From Paraburkholderia fungorum (GTDB lineage: Bacteria > Pseudomonadota > Gammaproteobacteria > Burkholderiales > Burkholderiaceae), in contig NZ_FNKP01000002.1 of the NCBI RefSeq assembly GCF_900099835.1, forward strand, positions 930,001 to 994,000: a DNA stretch of 64,000 nt. The letters are read 5' to 3'. The translations under genes were made by a program, and so were the position numbers. The notes beneath the pieces were generated by a model that was not told where the DNA came from, searched no databases, and saw only the letters and a list, made by a program, of their open reading frames with translations. Positions 43,906 through 53,573 of this stretch are shown piece by piece; the first letter of the stretch is position 1; each line of letters begins with the position of its first letter.

Positions 43906-44445
43906 TCAAACAGTCGGCCAGCCCATTCGCGCCGCTCGCCGCAACGACGAGCGCACCACCAGCCGGTGGAACGGCGCGATCGCCACGATGTACGCGCGCC
44001 CCAGCGCATTGTGACAATTCACGACCGTGGACAGAACCAGATAACGCGAGCGCCCCTCATGCGTGCTGCGGGTTTGTTGCAGCACCGACACCCGGAAGTC
44101 CAGATGATTGTCGTTCTCGCCAAGAATGATCTCGTGCGCGCTACGCGTGTAGATCCTGAAGATATCGACGCGCTCCCGCGGGCCCTCCGCGCCTTCGCGG
44201 CGTAACTGCTTCGCCGTCTTGAGTCCGAAACGCGCGACCAGCACGTCGCGCAGCGCCAGCAATTGCGCGACCCATCCCGCCTGATTGGCGAACAGGAAGC
44301 GCGCGAGCAGCTCGGGGTCGTCGATTGCGTTGTCGGGCAGGCGGACCGCGAACGCGTCGGCGAGGTCGGGCGCGTTATACAGACGGGTGACGGCGGACTC
44401 GGACGGCAGCGCGACGGATCGCACGAAATAGTCGGCAGTGGGCAT
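43906..44445 (-). CDS. DUF2867-family protein
   Basis: A 179-residue protein from the ATG at 44445 (MPTADYFVRSVALP). The frame is open for 70 more codons, but that region is Pro/Arg/Leu-rich and atypical. It shows the DUF2867 pattern ENDNHLDFRVSVLQQ followed by VVNCHNALGRAYIVAIAPFHRLVV at the C-terminus (positions about 120-170). The function is unknown; relatives are small cytoplasmic proteins, some fused to NAD-binding proteins. It is divergent from the uronate dehydrogenase gene. Confidence 0.7.
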   Translation of the reverse strand: MPTADYFVRSVALPSESAVTRLYNAPDLADAFAVRLPDNAIDDPELLARFLFANQAGWVAQLLALRDVLVARFGLKTAKQLRREGAEGPRERVDIFRIYTRSAHEIILGENDNHLDFRVSVLQQTRSTHEGRSRYLVLSTVVNCHNALGRAYIVAIAPFHRLVVRSSLRRAARMGWPTV

Positions 44446-44971
44446 GGTGAGTTGCTGTGCTGAAAATGAACCGGGCTTGATGGACGAAAGAGCCGCAACG
44501 GCCTGCGCCTGCGGCTCCTGCATGAGCGGTAAAAGCAGCGGTAGAAGCGGTCGGTAGGACGGCAAACGGGACAACGGCGAAACATTCACCGTACCCGAAC
44601 GCGACAACCGGCGCTGGCGCACAAGTCTACGCGTCCTTGCCGGAGGCTGCTTCACAGGAGGAGGCCGGTGATTTCCGCAGCCAATCGATGAAAAGAAAAG
44701 TGAGCGAGAATTTTTGCGTTATGTCATACGACATCGCATAAATAAAAAATGAGATAGCGCTTGTTTATTAAGGAAAATTCCATTCAACCCGAATACGGAT
44801 CAGGGTAAATGCCTGGTTGAAATCCGCGTGAGCATCGTTAATAGTACGTTATCGTACAACTAGCGTGTGTTAAGCAGGCGATAAATGCCGCTGCTTTGCC
44901 GCTGGCTTGTCACCCCAATTCGATCGCGCGCGGCGCAGTTGCCGCAGTCAATGAAGCAGGAAAGGAACCGT
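44446..44971. other. 526-bp divergent region before the first uronate dehydrogenase
   Basis: The right half is AT-rich (44700-44800) and holds an operator of the uronate set (44848-44860) and a weaker dyad, ATGTCATACGACAT, at 44721-44734. The left half is an open frame upstream of the DUF2867 start that I do not call. The AGGAAAGGA ribosome binding site of the next gene is at 44958-44966. Confidence 0.5.
44848..44860. promoter_or_regulatory. Uronate-island operator site A
   Basis: GTTATCGTACAAC matches the 13-bp motif GTYRTCNNACRAC found throughout the island. It lies about 110 bp before the first uronate dehydrogenase start. Confidence 0.6.
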
Positions 44972-45808
44972 ATGAAAAAGATTGCTCTGAGTGGCGCTGG
45001 CGGCCAGCTAGGCTCGGTTGTACGTGCAGCGTTGATCGCGCGCGGCACCTCGTTGCGTTCGGCGGCAGGCTCGAAGGCGTTGACGCCGCTGGTCGAAGGC
45101 GAGGACGTGATGCACGGCGACCTGCGCGACCCGGCGATCGTGGATCGCCTGCTCGAGGGCGTCGACGTGCTGATCCATTTTGCCGGGACTAGCGTGGAGC
45201 GTCCGCTGCCGGAGATCATCGAAAACAACCTGCGCGGTCTCGTCGAAGTGTACGAAGGCGCGCGCCGTCAGGGCGTGAAGCGCATCGTGTTCGCCAGCTC
45301 GAATCACGCGATCGGCATGTATCCGGTCACCGAGCATCTGAGCCTCGACTGCGAACTGCGCCCGGACGGCTTCTACGGCCTGAGCAAGGTGTGGGGCGAA
45401 GCGCTCGCCAGAATGTACTGGGACAAGCACGGCATCGAAAGCGTGTGCGTGCGGATCGGCAGCTGCCTCGCGCGTCCGGCCGAGCAGCGTCATCTGAGCA
45501 CGTGGTTCGGTCACGAAGACCTGATGCATTTCCTCGACCGCTGTGTCGAAGCCGAAGACGTCGGCTTCCTGACGGTGTGGGGCGTGTCGGCCAACACGCG
45601 TAGCTGGTGGGACAACAGCGGCGCAGCGCGGCTGGGTTATCAGCCGAAACAGAACGCCGAAGACTACGCGGCGGAAATTCTCGCGCAGCCGAACCCGCTC
45701 GACGCGTTGGGCCAGCGCTTCCAGGGCGGCAGTTTTGTCGGTATCGATTATTCGCGCACGGACGGCGGTCCGGACAGCTCGACGGCAAACACCGCGAAGC
45801 CGGTCTGA
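44972..45808 (+). CDS. NAD-dependent uronate dehydrogenase-like epimerase-fold protein (copy 1)
   Basis: A 278-residue short-chain/epimerase-fold enzyme starting at 44972 with AGGAAAGGA upstream. The NAD motif SGAGGQLG is at residues 7-14 and the catalytic pair YGLSK is Tyr135/Lys139. The motif ASSNHAIGMYP matches uronate dehydrogenases, which oxidise galacturonate or glucuronate to the aldarolactone. A second paralogue is at 59045, and that one has the more typical Udh sequence; this copy may prefer another uronate. An MFS hexuronate carrier follows after 30 bp. Confidence 0.82.
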   Translation: MKKIALSGAGGQLGSVVRAALIARGTSLRSAAGSKALTPLVEGEDVMHGDLRDPAIVDRLLEGVDVLIHFAGTSVERPLPEIIENNLRGLVEVYEGARRQGVKRIVFASSNHAIGMYPVTEHLSLDCELRPDGFYGLSKVWGEALARMYWDKHGIESVCVRIGSCLARPAEQRHLSTWFGHEDLMHFLDRCVEAEDVGFLTVWGVSANTRSWWDNSGAARLGYQPKQNAEDYAAEILAQPNPLDALGQRFQGGSFVGIDYSRTDGGPDSSTANTAKPV

Positions 45809-45838
45809 CAGCGGTAGGCATTACGAGGAGACTCAGCA

Positions 45839-47137
45839 ATGAAAATCAAGGGCATCCGTTGGTGGATGGTCAGTCTGGTCGCGGCCGGGCTCATCATCAA
45901 TTACCTTGCGCGCAATACGCTGTCGGTGGCCGCACCGACGCTGATGAAAGACCTGAACATCACCACCGAGCAGTACGCGCACGTGGTGGTCGCCTGGCAG
46001 CTCTGCTATGCGTTCATGCAGCCGGTCGCGGGCTGGGTGCTCGATACCATTGGCACCAAGCTCGGCTTCGCAGCGTTCGCGCTGGCGTGGTCGGTGGCGT
46101 GTGCGGCGGCGGCGTGGGCCACGGGCTGGCGCAGTCTCGCGTTTTTCCGCGGCGTGCTGGGTCTCGCTGAAGCGGCGGGCATTCCGGCCGGCGTCAAGGC
46201 GACCAGCGAATGGTTTCCCGCGAAAGAGCGTTCGGTGGCGATCGGCTGGTTCAACATCGGCTCGTCGATCGGTGCGCTGCTGGCGCCGCCGCTGGTGGTC
46301 TGGGCGCTGCTGCGTGGTCAGTGGCAACTGGCGTTCGTGATCGTCGGCGTGGCGGGGATCGTGTGGAGCGTGCTGTGGATGGTGCTGTACAAGCATCCGC
46401 GTCAGCAGAAACTGCTCGGCGACACCGAGCGCGACTACATTCTCAGCGGCCAGGAAGCAAAGCACAGCGACGACGCGAGCGCGCCGAAGCGCAGCCGTCT
46501 CGCGATGCTGGCGAGCCGCGACTTCTGGGCGATCGGCATTCCGCGCATTCTGTCGGAACCGGCCTGGCAAACCTTCAACGCGTGGATTCCGCTGTACATG
46601 ATGACCGAGCGTCACATGAACCTGAAGGAAGTCGCGCTGTATGCGTGGATGCCGTTCCTCGCTGCCGACATTGGCTGCGTGCTCGGCGGCTATCTGAGCC
46701 CGCTGTTCCACAAGTACGCGAAGGTGTCGCTGTTCACGTCACGCAAGATGGTGTTCGTGGTCGGCGCGCTGTTCATGATCGGACCGGCGTGCGTTGGTCT
46801 GGTGGCGAGCCCGTACGTGGCGGTGGCGCTGCTGTGTATCGGCGGCTTTGCGCATCAGACGCTGTCGGGCGCGTTGTACGCCATCACGTCGGACATGTTC
46901 GGCAAGAACGAAGTCGCGACTGCGACGGGCATGGGGGGTATGGCGGGTTATCTGGGCGCAGCGGCCTTCACCGCGTTGTTCGGTGTGCTGGTGACGCAAA
47001 TCGGTTATAGCCCGCTGTTCGTTGTTCTGGCGGTGTTCGATATCGTCGCCGCGTTTGTGGTTTGCGTGCTGGCGAAGAGCCCGGGCAAGGCGCCCGAGCC
47101 GCGTTGGACCGCGCCGGCGGGTGCGGTGGCGAAGTGA
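45839..47137 (+). CDS. MFS hexuronate-type transporter (ACS family)
   Basis: A 432-residue, 12-segment carrier. The opening IRWWMVSLVAAGLIINYLARNTLS and ITTEQYAHVVVAWQLCYAFM match the ExuT/anion:cation symporter group. It directly follows uronate dehydrogenase copy 1 and ends at a strong terminator, so the two genes form one unit importing and oxidising a hexuronate. ExuT-type carriers take galacturonate and glucuronate; the substrate here is inferred. Confidence 0.87.
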   Translation: MKIKGIRWWMVSLVAAGLIINYLARNTLSVAAPTLMKDLNITTEQYAHVVVAWQLCYAFMQPVAGWVLDTIGTKLGFAAFALAWSVACAAAAWATGWRSLAFFRGVLGLAEAAGIPAGVKATSEWFPAKERSVAIGWFNIGSSIGALLAPPLVVWALLRGQWQLAFVIVGVAGIVWSVLWMVLYKHPRQQKLLGDTERDYILSGQEAKHSDDASAPKRSRLAMLASRDFWAIGIPRILSEPAWQTFNAWIPLYMMTERHMNLKEVALYAWMPFLAADIGCVLGGYLSPLFHKYAKVSLFTSRKMVFVVGALFMIGPACVGLVASPYVAVALLCIGGFAHQTLSGALYAITSDMFGKNEVATATGMGGMAGYLGAAAFTALFGVLVTQIGYSPLFVVLAVFDIVAAFVVCVLAKSPGKAPEPRWTAPAGAVAK

Positions 47138-47159
47138 CGGAACTGGAAGTGAATGGATG

Positions 47160-47192
47160 AAAAAACGACGCCCTCGGGCGTCGTTTTTTTTT
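47160..47192 (+). terminator. Rho-independent terminator after the hexuronate transporter
   Basis: A perfect stem AAAAACGACGCCC (47161-47173) pairs with GGGCGTCGTTTTT starting at 47176, followed by a T-run of nine or more. It ends the udh-MFS transcript. Confidence 0.9.
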
Positions 47193-47417
47193 GCCTGCGC
47201 GTCGCGTGACAAATGCGGTGAAAGAAGCCGTGACCGACGCGTATGACAAAAAGTAGTGAAAAAAGTCCGCTGAACGAAAACTGCGTGCTCGCGGCAAGTA
47301 CCTCTGGTCACCCCATAGTCAGCCGCTTGCCCATGCATCGAGCGACGCTGTCGGAGTGCGGCGGTCTCCAGAAACCTTCGTGCCCGGAGACCGCCCGCTC
47401 ATCAACTCAGCAGCTCA

Positions 47418-49646
47418 TCAGCCGGTCAGCGCGCTGTTATACGTGACGCCCGCAATCACCACATTGCTCAGCGTGATCGACTTCACGTTGCTCACGAACA
47501 GCGGACCCGGCACGGTGGCGCTGGCCGGTCCTGCCGCGATCGGCGTACCCAGGTTGCAGTCGGAGATCGTCACGCCGGTGATTGGCGAAACGGTCGGAAC
47601 GGGCAGCGGACCGTTGTAATCCGCCGCGACCGGGCCTTGTGCGACGAGCGCCTGGAAGCACGAACCGGAGGTCGCCGTGAAGCCCGAAGTCAGCGCATAG
47701 CTCACCGCGCCCGACGTGTTGGTCGCGTTCACGTTCGAGATGTTGATGTTGTTGATGGTCGCCGGATTCCAGCGGACCGCGTCGCCCGACGGGCTGTAAT
47801 CGCAGTCGAACGTGATCAGGCCGCCCTGGCCCGTCGACGGATTCGCCGCGAGACCGACCGTGCCCGTGCCCGCGACCGAACCCGGAAACGCCGAGCCCAA
47901 TGCGCCGCCGCCGTACTTGCCGGTCAGATTCACACCGTTCGGCAACGTGACGCCGTTGATCCACACGTTGTTGATAAAGCCGCCGCGGTTCATGTTGGTC
48001 TTGAAGCGCAACGCGATATTCAGCGGATTGGTCGCCCAGTTCGCGTTCTGCATGGTCAGATTGCGCGCGTAGACGTTCTCCACGCCCGCACTCATTTCGC
48101 TGCCGATCGTCAGGCCGCCGTGGCCGCTTTGCATCGTGCAGTTCTGGACCACGATGTTCTGCATCGGACCGTATTGCGTGTCGAGACACTTGCCGGACTT
48201 GATCGCGATGCAGTCGTCGCCGGTATTGAACTGGACGTTCTGCACCAGCACGTAATTGCACGCGTCCGGGTCGAAGCCGTCGTTGTTCGGGCCGATACTG
48301 TCGGCGAACACGCCGTCGATCACGACGTTCGTGCAATCGGTCGGATGGTGCTGCCAGAACGGTGTGTTCTGCGTGTGGTAGTTCTGCAGCAACACGTTCG
48401 TGCAGCCGATGAACTCGACCATGCACGGGCGCAGGAAGTGACCGAGGCCGAACACGCGGTTCAGAACCGGTACGCCGAGTTCGGACAGCGCCGGCAGATA
48501 GTTCTGATCCTGATTCCAGCCCGATGCGGTGAGGAGCGTCATCAGCGTGGTCGTCGTGCCGTCCTGATTCGTGAACGACACGTTGGCTTGCGGATTCGTG
48601 ATCTGCGCAGCGGGCAGGCTCGTCAACGCGGTATTGCCCGCGTATGAAGCAGAGTTCGCCGAGTACGAGGTCGCGCCCGTGTTGGCGTCCGCTTGCGAGA
48701 CCGGCGCACCACCCGTCGCCGGCTTCACGTAACCGTATTCGCCGCTCGTGCCCTTGAAGGTCCACCAGCACGATGTCGGCGCCTTGGTGCTCAATTGCAT
48801 CGGCGTCATCGACTGGCCGTTGAGCACGCAGGTGTTGTCGTCGGCGGTCAGCGCGATGTTGGTCTGCTGGTACGCGTAGATCGGTGCGCCGAAGTTCAGG
48901 CAGTCGTTGGCCTGCCAGCGTGACCAGTAGAGGTTGCCGTTGGTCGTCGGATACGGGCCGTTCTTCGCGTAGTCGGCCGGGTTCGGGCTGAAATAGATCG
49001 TGCAGCCCGAGGTCAGATGGAAATTCACGTTGCTCAGCAGAACGATCGGGCCGCCGCAATACCAGTTGCCGGCCGGCACCACGACACGGCCGCCGCCCGC
49101 CGCGTGCGCGGCCTGAATCGCGGCGTTGAACGGGGAGCACGAGTCGTACACGGTGTCGGTCATGTCGTACGGCACCATCACCGTCGAACCGGGGCTTTGC
49201 GGCGAGGCCGCGGCCTGCGTGCCGGTGACCCACGGAATCGTGCCGCCCGGCCATGCGCTCGCCTGGATCAGCGCGGACGGCAGCAGCGTTTTCGCGCCGT
49301 AGCTGGTCACCTGAAAATCGACCGACGGGAACATCGACGTCGTGATCGTCGCGAGCTTGTTGATGATCGCCGTGGCTTCGCCGCTGGCTCCCCAGATCGG
49401 ATCGACCGGGGCGGTCGGCGTCGTGGCCGGCGGTGTCGACGCGTTCAGCGAATTGCTGCTGCCGCCGCAGCCGGGCAGCGTGCCGAGCAGGGTAGCGCCT
49501 GCGGACGCGCCCGCGAACATCATGAAGCTTCGGCGTTTGGGTGAGTTCGGCTGGTCGTTGTCGCGGATTGTCGATGCTGCCAGCTTGCCGCTGTTTTTAT
49601 CGTGGATTGCCACAAGTGTCTCCTTGCCCTTTGCGGGCGTTGTCAA
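47418..49646 (-). CDS. GH28 polygalacturonase, predicted Tat-exported lipoprotein
   Basis: A 742-residue secreted glycoside hydrolase. Twin arginines 38-39 (PKRRSFMMFAG) are followed by a lipobox LPGC with Cys60, so it is predicted to be exported folded and anchored as a lipoprotein. GH28 catalytic motifs are visible: NTGDD with Asp477/Asp478, GHGG with His509, and RFK in place of the usual RIK. The parallel beta-helix shows many Asn-rich turns. It is longer than typical GH28 enzymes because of N-terminal and inserted segments. It should cut polygalacturonan and feed the neighbouring uronate pathway. Its upstream region lacks the island operator. Confidence 0.9.
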   Translation of the reverse strand: MTTPAKGKETLVAIHDKNSGKLAASTIRDNDQPNSPKRRSFMMFAGASAGATLLGTLPGCGGSSNSLNASTPPATTPTAPVDPIWGASGEATAIINKLATITTSMFPSVDFQVTSYGAKTLLPSALIQASAWPGGTIPWVTGTQAAASPQSPGSTVMVPYDMTDTVYDSCSPFNAAIQAAHAAGGGRVVVPAGNWYCGGPIVLLSNVNFHLTSGCTIYFSPNPADYAKNGPYPTTNGNLYWSRWQANDCLNFGAPIYAYQQTNIALTADDNTCVLNGQSMTPMQLSTKAPTSCWWTFKGTSGEYGYVKPATGGAPVSQADANTGATSYSANSASYAGNTALTSLPAAQITNPQANVSFTNQDGTTTTLMTLLTASGWNQDQNYLPALSELGVPVLNRVFGLGHFLRPCMVEFIGCTNVLLQNYHTQNTPFWQHHPTDCTNVVIDGVFADSIGPNNDGFDPDACNYVLVQNVQFNTGDDCIAIKSGKCLDTQYGPMQNIVVQNCTMQSGHGGLTIGSEMSAGVENVYARNLTMQNANWATNPLNIALRFKTNMNRGGFINNVWINGVTLPNGVNLTGKYGGGALGSAFPGSVAGTGTVGLAANPSTGQGGLITFDCDYSPSGDAVRWNPATINNINISNVNATNTSGAVSYALTSGFTATSGSCFQALVAQGPVAADYNGPLPVPTVSPITGVTISDCNLGTPIAAGPASATVPGPLFVSNVKSITLSNVVIAGVTYNSALTG

Positions 49647-49783
49647 TAATCGTTGGTGCCGTTGAAAGCGCGGCTTATAGGAAGAATTGTCCTGAGATCA
49701 GTGATCCTTATTATTTGTAAGCAGTGAGAGTGCTTGATGTAAGGTGCCTATCGTTAAAGAGTTGCGTTGGCTTCGAACGCGCA

Positions 49784-49834
49784 CCTACGCCGTTCCCTCG
49801 GCCCCCATTGCAGGGAGCGAGGCAGAACGGCGTA
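49784..49834 (-). terminator. Long hairpin downstream of garR
   Basis: The 11-bp perfect stem CTACGCCGTTC (49784-49794) pairs with 49824-49834, with an inner CCTCG/CGAGG stem. It lies 26 bp past the garR stop in the direction of transcription and upstream of the polygalacturonase start. No T-run follows. Confidence 0.55.
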
Positions 49835-49859
49835 GTGACTGTTTTGAGCTTGCGGTGAC

Positions 49860-50753
49860 TTAAGCGCTCTGCTGACCGATCTCGTGATTGGCGAGCACTT
49901 CGAGAGCGCGAACCATCGCGGAGTGGTCCCATGCTTTGCCGCCATGCGCGACGCACGCATTGAACAGCGCCTGGCAAGTGGCCGTGTTCGGCAACGACAC
50001 GCCGAGCGCCTGAGCCGTCGACAGCGCGAGGTTCAAATCCTTCTGGTGCAGTTCGATGCGGAAGCCCGGATCGAAAGTGCGTTTGGTCATCCGCTCGCCG
50101 TGGACTTCGAGAATGCGCGACGACGCGAAGCCGCCCATCAGCGCTTCACGCACGCGCGCGGGATCGACGCCGGCCTTCGACGCCAGCAGCAGCGCTTCGC
50201 CGACCGCCTCGATCGTCGCGGCGACGATCACCTGATTGGCGACCTTGCAAACCTGTCCCGCACCCACCGCGCCGATCAGCGTGACGTTCTTGCCCATCAT
50301 GTCAAACAGCGGCTTGACGCAGTCGAAGGTCGCCGTGTCGCCGCCGACCATGATGGTCAGCGTGCCGGCCTTTGCGCCGACTTCGCCGCCGGACACCGGC
50401 GCGTCGAGATATTCCGCGCCGCACTCGCGGACGCGGGCGGCGAATTCGCGGGTCGCCATCGGCGAGATGGAGCTCATGTCGACCACGATCTGGCCCGCGC
50501 GCAATGCGCCCGCCACGCCCTGATCGCCGAACAGCACGCGTTCGACGTCCGGCGTATCCGGCACCATGATGAAGACCACGTCGGCCTTCGCGGCGACCGC
50601 AGCCGGGCTGTCGCACGCGACGGCGCCCGCCTGGACGAGTTCGTCGGGCACGCCGCTGCGCGTGAAAGCCGCCAGCGCGACGCCGTTCTTGAGAAGGTTG
50701 GCGGCCATGGGTTTGCCCATGATGCCGAGTCCGATAAAGCCTGCTGTTTGCAT
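49860..50753 (-). CDS. garR: Tartronate semialdehyde reductase (2-hydroxy-3-oxopropionate reductase)
   Basis: A 297-residue beta-hydroxyacid dehydrogenase. I chose the ATG at 50753 because GGAG lies upstream at the right distance and the protein then starts MQTAGFIGLGIMGKPMAANL, the Rossmann motif. Active-site patterns DAPVSGGEVGAKAGTL (residues about 120) and GQVCKVANQ with the catalytic Lys (about 170) are present. It reduces tartronate semialdehyde, a product of the GarL aldolase encoded just upstream (104 bp), to glycerate. Confidence 0.92.
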   Translation of the reverse strand: MQTAGFIGLGIMGKPMAANLLKNGVALAAFTRSGVPDELVQAGAVACDSPAAVAAKADVVFIMVPDTPDVERVLFGDQGVAGALRAGQIVVDMSSISPMATREFAARVRECGAEYLDAPVSGGEVGAKAGTLTIMVGGDTATFDCVKPLFDMMGKNVTLIGAVGAGQVCKVANQVIVAATIEAVGEALLLASKAGVDPARVREALMGGFASSRILEVHGERMTKRTFDPGFRIELHQKDLNLALSTAQALGVSLPNTATCQALFNACVAHGGKAWDHSAMVRALEVLANHEIGQQSA

Positions 50754-50857
50754 GGTTTGCTCCGAAGATGTCATGACGGCGGCGCGTGGATATCCGTTAA
50801 AATTTCGCGCGCGTTGCGTGGTCGTTGCGTGCTCGTTGCGTGTGACGTACGCGCGCG

Positions 50858-51661
50858 TTAAGCCGTGCCCGCCTGTTTCTGCATGAAGTGTTTCTGCACC
50901 GATTGCGCCGCGCCTTTCAGCATGCCCATGTCCGCGCACACGGCGATCACGCGGCAGCCCATCGACAGATAACGTTCCGCGTCGGCCTGCACGGGCGCGA
51001 GAATGCCGCTCGATTTGCCTGCCGCTTTCGCGCGCTCGAACACATGCGCGATGGCCTGCTGCACGTCGGGATGATTCGCGTTGCCGAGATGGCCGTAACC
51101 GGCCGCGAGATCGGACGGGCCGACGAACACGGCGTCGACACCGTCCACCGCGAGAATCTCGTCGATCGACTCGACTGCTTTACGGCTTTCGATCTGCACG
51201 ATCACGCAGACGTTGTCGTTGGCGATGTCGAAATAGTCGGGCACGGTTGCGAAGTGGTTGCCGCGATGGCTGACGGATACACCGCGAATACCTTGCGGCG
51301 GGTAGCGCGTGGCGGCGACGGCGCGGGCTGCGTCGTCCGCGCTTTCGACGAAGGGCACGAGGAAATTCGAAAAGCCGCTGTCGAGCAGGCGCTTGATGAA
51401 CACGCTGTCGTTGGCCGGTGGACGTACGACGGGGGCGCTCGCGCTATCCTTGAGCGACATCAGTTGAGGAATGAGCGTGAGCACGTCGTTCGGCGCGTGC
51501 TCGGCGTCCAGCAGTATCCAGTCGAAACCGATGATTCCCAGCAGTTCCGTCACGATCGGGCTGGCGAGCGACGACCAGCAGCCGATCTGGGTTTCGCCGC
51601 TGCAAACCGCGCGGCGAAAGCGATTGGGCAAGGCCTGGTAGGGCGTAACGACTGGCATCAT
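50858..51661 (-). CDS. garL: 5-keto-4-deoxy-D-glucarate aldolase (HpcH/HpaI family)
   Basis: A 267-residue class II aldolase starting at the ATG at 51661, with GAGGAGAC directly upstream (a second ATG follows at once). Family motifs are [30 protein letters not shown] and, for metal binding, [15 protein letters not shown]. It cleaves 5-dehydro-4-deoxyglucarate to pyruvate and tartronate semialdehyde. It forms a unit with garR and diverges from the semialdehyde dehydrogenase gene, so both fates of the shared intermediate start from one control region. Confidence 0.9.
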   Translation of the reverse strand: MMPVVTPYQALPNRFRRAVCSGETQIGCWSSLASPIVTELLGIIGFDWILLDAEHAPNDVLTLIPQLMSLKDSASAPVVRPPANDSVFIKRLLDSGFSNFLVPFVESADDAARAVAATRYPPQGIRGVSVSHRGNHFATVPDYFDIANDNVCVIVQIESRKAVESIDEILAVDGVDAVFVGPSDLAAGYGHLGNANHPDVQQAIAHVFERAKAAGKSSGILAPVQADAERYLSMGCRVIAVCADMGMLKGAAQSVQKHFMQKQAGTA

Positions 51662-51833
51662 GTCTCCTCGAACGTCAATGGATCGGGCGAGTGGCAACGA
51701 CGGTGAATTGAAATGTTATAGGTCGTCGTATGTCTTATTCCAGATTAGCATTGCGACCTGTGCTTGTAACGGGCACGTAAACCCGAATTCGCGGTGCAGC
51801 GGGCGTTTCCGGGTTGCGTGAGAGTACCTCGAT

Positions 51834-51846
51834 GTTGTAGGATGAC
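51834..51846. promoter_or_regulatory. Uronate-island operator site B
   Basis: GTTGTAGGATGAC (reverse complement GTCATCCTACAAC) matches GTYRTCNNACRAC. It lies in the 218-bp divergent region between garL and the semialdehyde dehydrogenase, 34 bp before the latter start. A weaker relative, GTCGTCGTATGTC, sits at 51722-51734 nearer garL. Confidence 0.62.
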
Positions 51847-51879
51847 TTATATCTAAAGCCTTTTTCAAGGAAAGCAAAA

Positions 51880-53463
51880 ATGTTGATTACCGGCGAAATG
51901 CTGATCGGCCGCCAAGCGGTGCGCGGCGAAGAGCAGGCGTTGCATGCGTTCAATCCGGCTACGGGCTCCGACATCGCCGAGCCGGTTTTCGGCGGCGGTG
52001 GCGTCGAGCAGGTTAAACAGGCGTGCGATCTGGCGCAGCAGGCGTTCGACACGTATCGCAATCTGCCGCTGACGGTGCGCGCCGAGTTCCTCGAGCGTAT
52101 TGCCGACGGCATCACGGCATTGGGCGACGCGCTGATCGAGCGCGCGCAGCAGGAATCCGGTCTGCCGAAGGCGCGTCTGGAAGGTGAGCGTGGCCGTACC
52201 ACGGGTCAGTTGAAGCTGTTCGCGCAAGTCGTGCGCGCGGGTCAGTGGCTGTCGGCTACGCTCGACTCGCCGCTGCCGGAGCGCAAGCCGCTGCCGCGCT
52301 CGGATCTGCGTCTGCAAAAGATCGCGCTCGGTCCGGTCGCTGTGTTCGGCGCCAGCAATTTCCCGCTCGCGTTTTCGGTGGCGGGCGGCGACACGGCATC
52401 GGCACTGGCGGCCGGTTGCCCGGTGGTGGTGAAGGCGCACGGCGCTCACTTGGGCACGTCGGAAATGGTCGGTCGCGTGATTCAGCGCGTCGCGCAGGAA
52501 ATGGACTTGCCGGAAGGCGTGTTCTCGCTGGTGGTCGGCGCGGGCAATGCGATCGGCGAAGCGCTCGTTGCGCACCCGGCAATCAAGGCAGTCGGCTTCA
52601 CCGGTTCGCGCGCAGGCGGCCTCGCGCTGATGCGCGTCGCGGCGGCGCGTGCCGAGCCGATTCCGGTTTACGCGGAAATGAGCAGCATCAACCCGGTGTT
52701 CCTGTTGTCGAACGCGCTGAACCAGCGTGGCGAAAGCATGGCGCGCGGTTTCGTCGACTCGCTCGTGCTGGGCGCAGGCCAGTTCTGTACCAACCCGGGT
52801 CTCGCGATCGCGCTGGACAGCGACGCGCTGAAGAGCTTCGTCGCGACGGCATCCGAGGCGCTGGCTGCCAAGCCCGCGCAAACCATGCTGACCGCCGGCA
52901 TTTGCGCCGCGTATCAGAAGGGTGAGAGCACGCTGGCGTCGACCAAGGGCGTTGAGGAAGTGGCGCGCGGTGTCGAGGCAACCGGCCCGACCCAGGCGCG
53001 TGCCGCACTGTTCGTGACCGACGCGAAGACGTTCCTCGCGACCCCGACGCTCGAAGACGAAGTGTTTGGCCCGGTGTCGACCATCGTGCGATGCAAGGAC
53101 GAGCAGGAACTGCTGGCCGTTGCCGAGCATTTCGAAGGTCAACTGACGGCTACGCTGCAAATGGACAGCGCCGACATCGCGGCGGCGAAGAAGCTGCTGC
53201 CGATTCTCGAGCGCAAGGCCGGCCGTATTCTGGTCAACGGCTACCCGACGGGCGTCGAGGTATCGCACGCGATGGTGCACGGCGGCCCGTTCCCGGCAAC
53301 GTCCGACAGCCGCGCTACGTCGGTCGGCACGACCGCGATCGACCGCTTCCTGCGTCCGGTCTGCTACCAGGATTTCCCGGCTGACCTGCTGCCCGAAGCG
53401 CTCGGCGACAGTAATCCGCTGGACCTGTGGCGCCGTCGCGATGGCGAGATCACGCGCAGCTAA
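51880..53463 (+). CDS. 2-oxoglutarate semialdehyde dehydrogenase
   Basis: A 527-residue aldehyde dehydrogenase with AAGGAAAG before the ATG at 51880. The NAD motif region [30 protein letters not shown], the catalytic-Cys segment [10 protein letters not shown] and [11 protein letters not shown] fit the KGSADH group that acts on 2,5-dioxopentanoate. It finishes the oxidative route by making 2-oxoglutarate from the KdgD product. It ends at a strong bidirectional terminator facing the GntR regulator gene. Confidence 0.9.
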   Translation: MLITGEMLIGRQAVRGEEQALHAFNPATGSDIAEPVFGGGGVEQVKQACDLAQQAFDTYRNLPLTVRAEFLERIADGITALGDALIERAQQESGLPKARLEGERGRTTGQLKLFAQVVRAGQWLSATLDSPLPERKPLPRSDLRLQKIALGPVAVFGASNFPLAFSVAGGDTASALAAGCPVVVKAHGAHLGTSEMVGRVIQRVAQEMDLPEGVFSLVVGAGNAIGEALVAHPAIKAVGFTGSRAGGLALMRVAAARAEPIPVYAEMSSINPVFLLSNALNQRGESMARGFVDSLVLGAGQFCTNPGLAIALDSDALKSFVATASEALAAKPAQTMLTAGICAAYQKGESTLASTKGVEEVARGVEATGPTQARAALFVTDAKTFLATPTLEDEVFGPVSTIVRCKDEQELLAVAEHFEGQLTATLQMDSADIAAAKKLLPILERKAGRILVNGYPTGVEVSHAMVHGGPFPATSDSRATSVGTTAIDRFLRPVCYQDFPADLLPEALGDSNPLDLWRRRDGEITRS

Positions 53464-53491
53464 GCGTGTGGTTGAAGCGCTAGTCAGATAA

Positions 53492-53527
53492 AAAAATGGC
53501 CGGGATGCAATGCATCCCGGCCATTTT
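53492..53527. terminator. Bidirectional rho-independent terminator
   Basis: A long perfect stem, AAAAATGGCCGGGATGCA followed by its complement, with A and T runs on both sides. It serves both the semialdehyde dehydrogenase (plus) and the GntR regulator (minus). Confidence 0.92.
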
Positions 53528-53573
53528 TCTTTTGGGTTCGCTGTGAAGCGTTCGACCAGTTTCCGCTAGCGCC

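Noticed and set aside
44446..44655. N-terminal extension of the DUF2867 frame
   Set aside because: Pro/Arg/Leu-rich and outside the family region; the internal ATG at 44445 fits better.
51865..53280. 471-codon minus-strand frame opposite the semialdehyde dehydrogenase
   Set aside because: Shadow of a clear aldehyde dehydrogenase with catalytic motifs.
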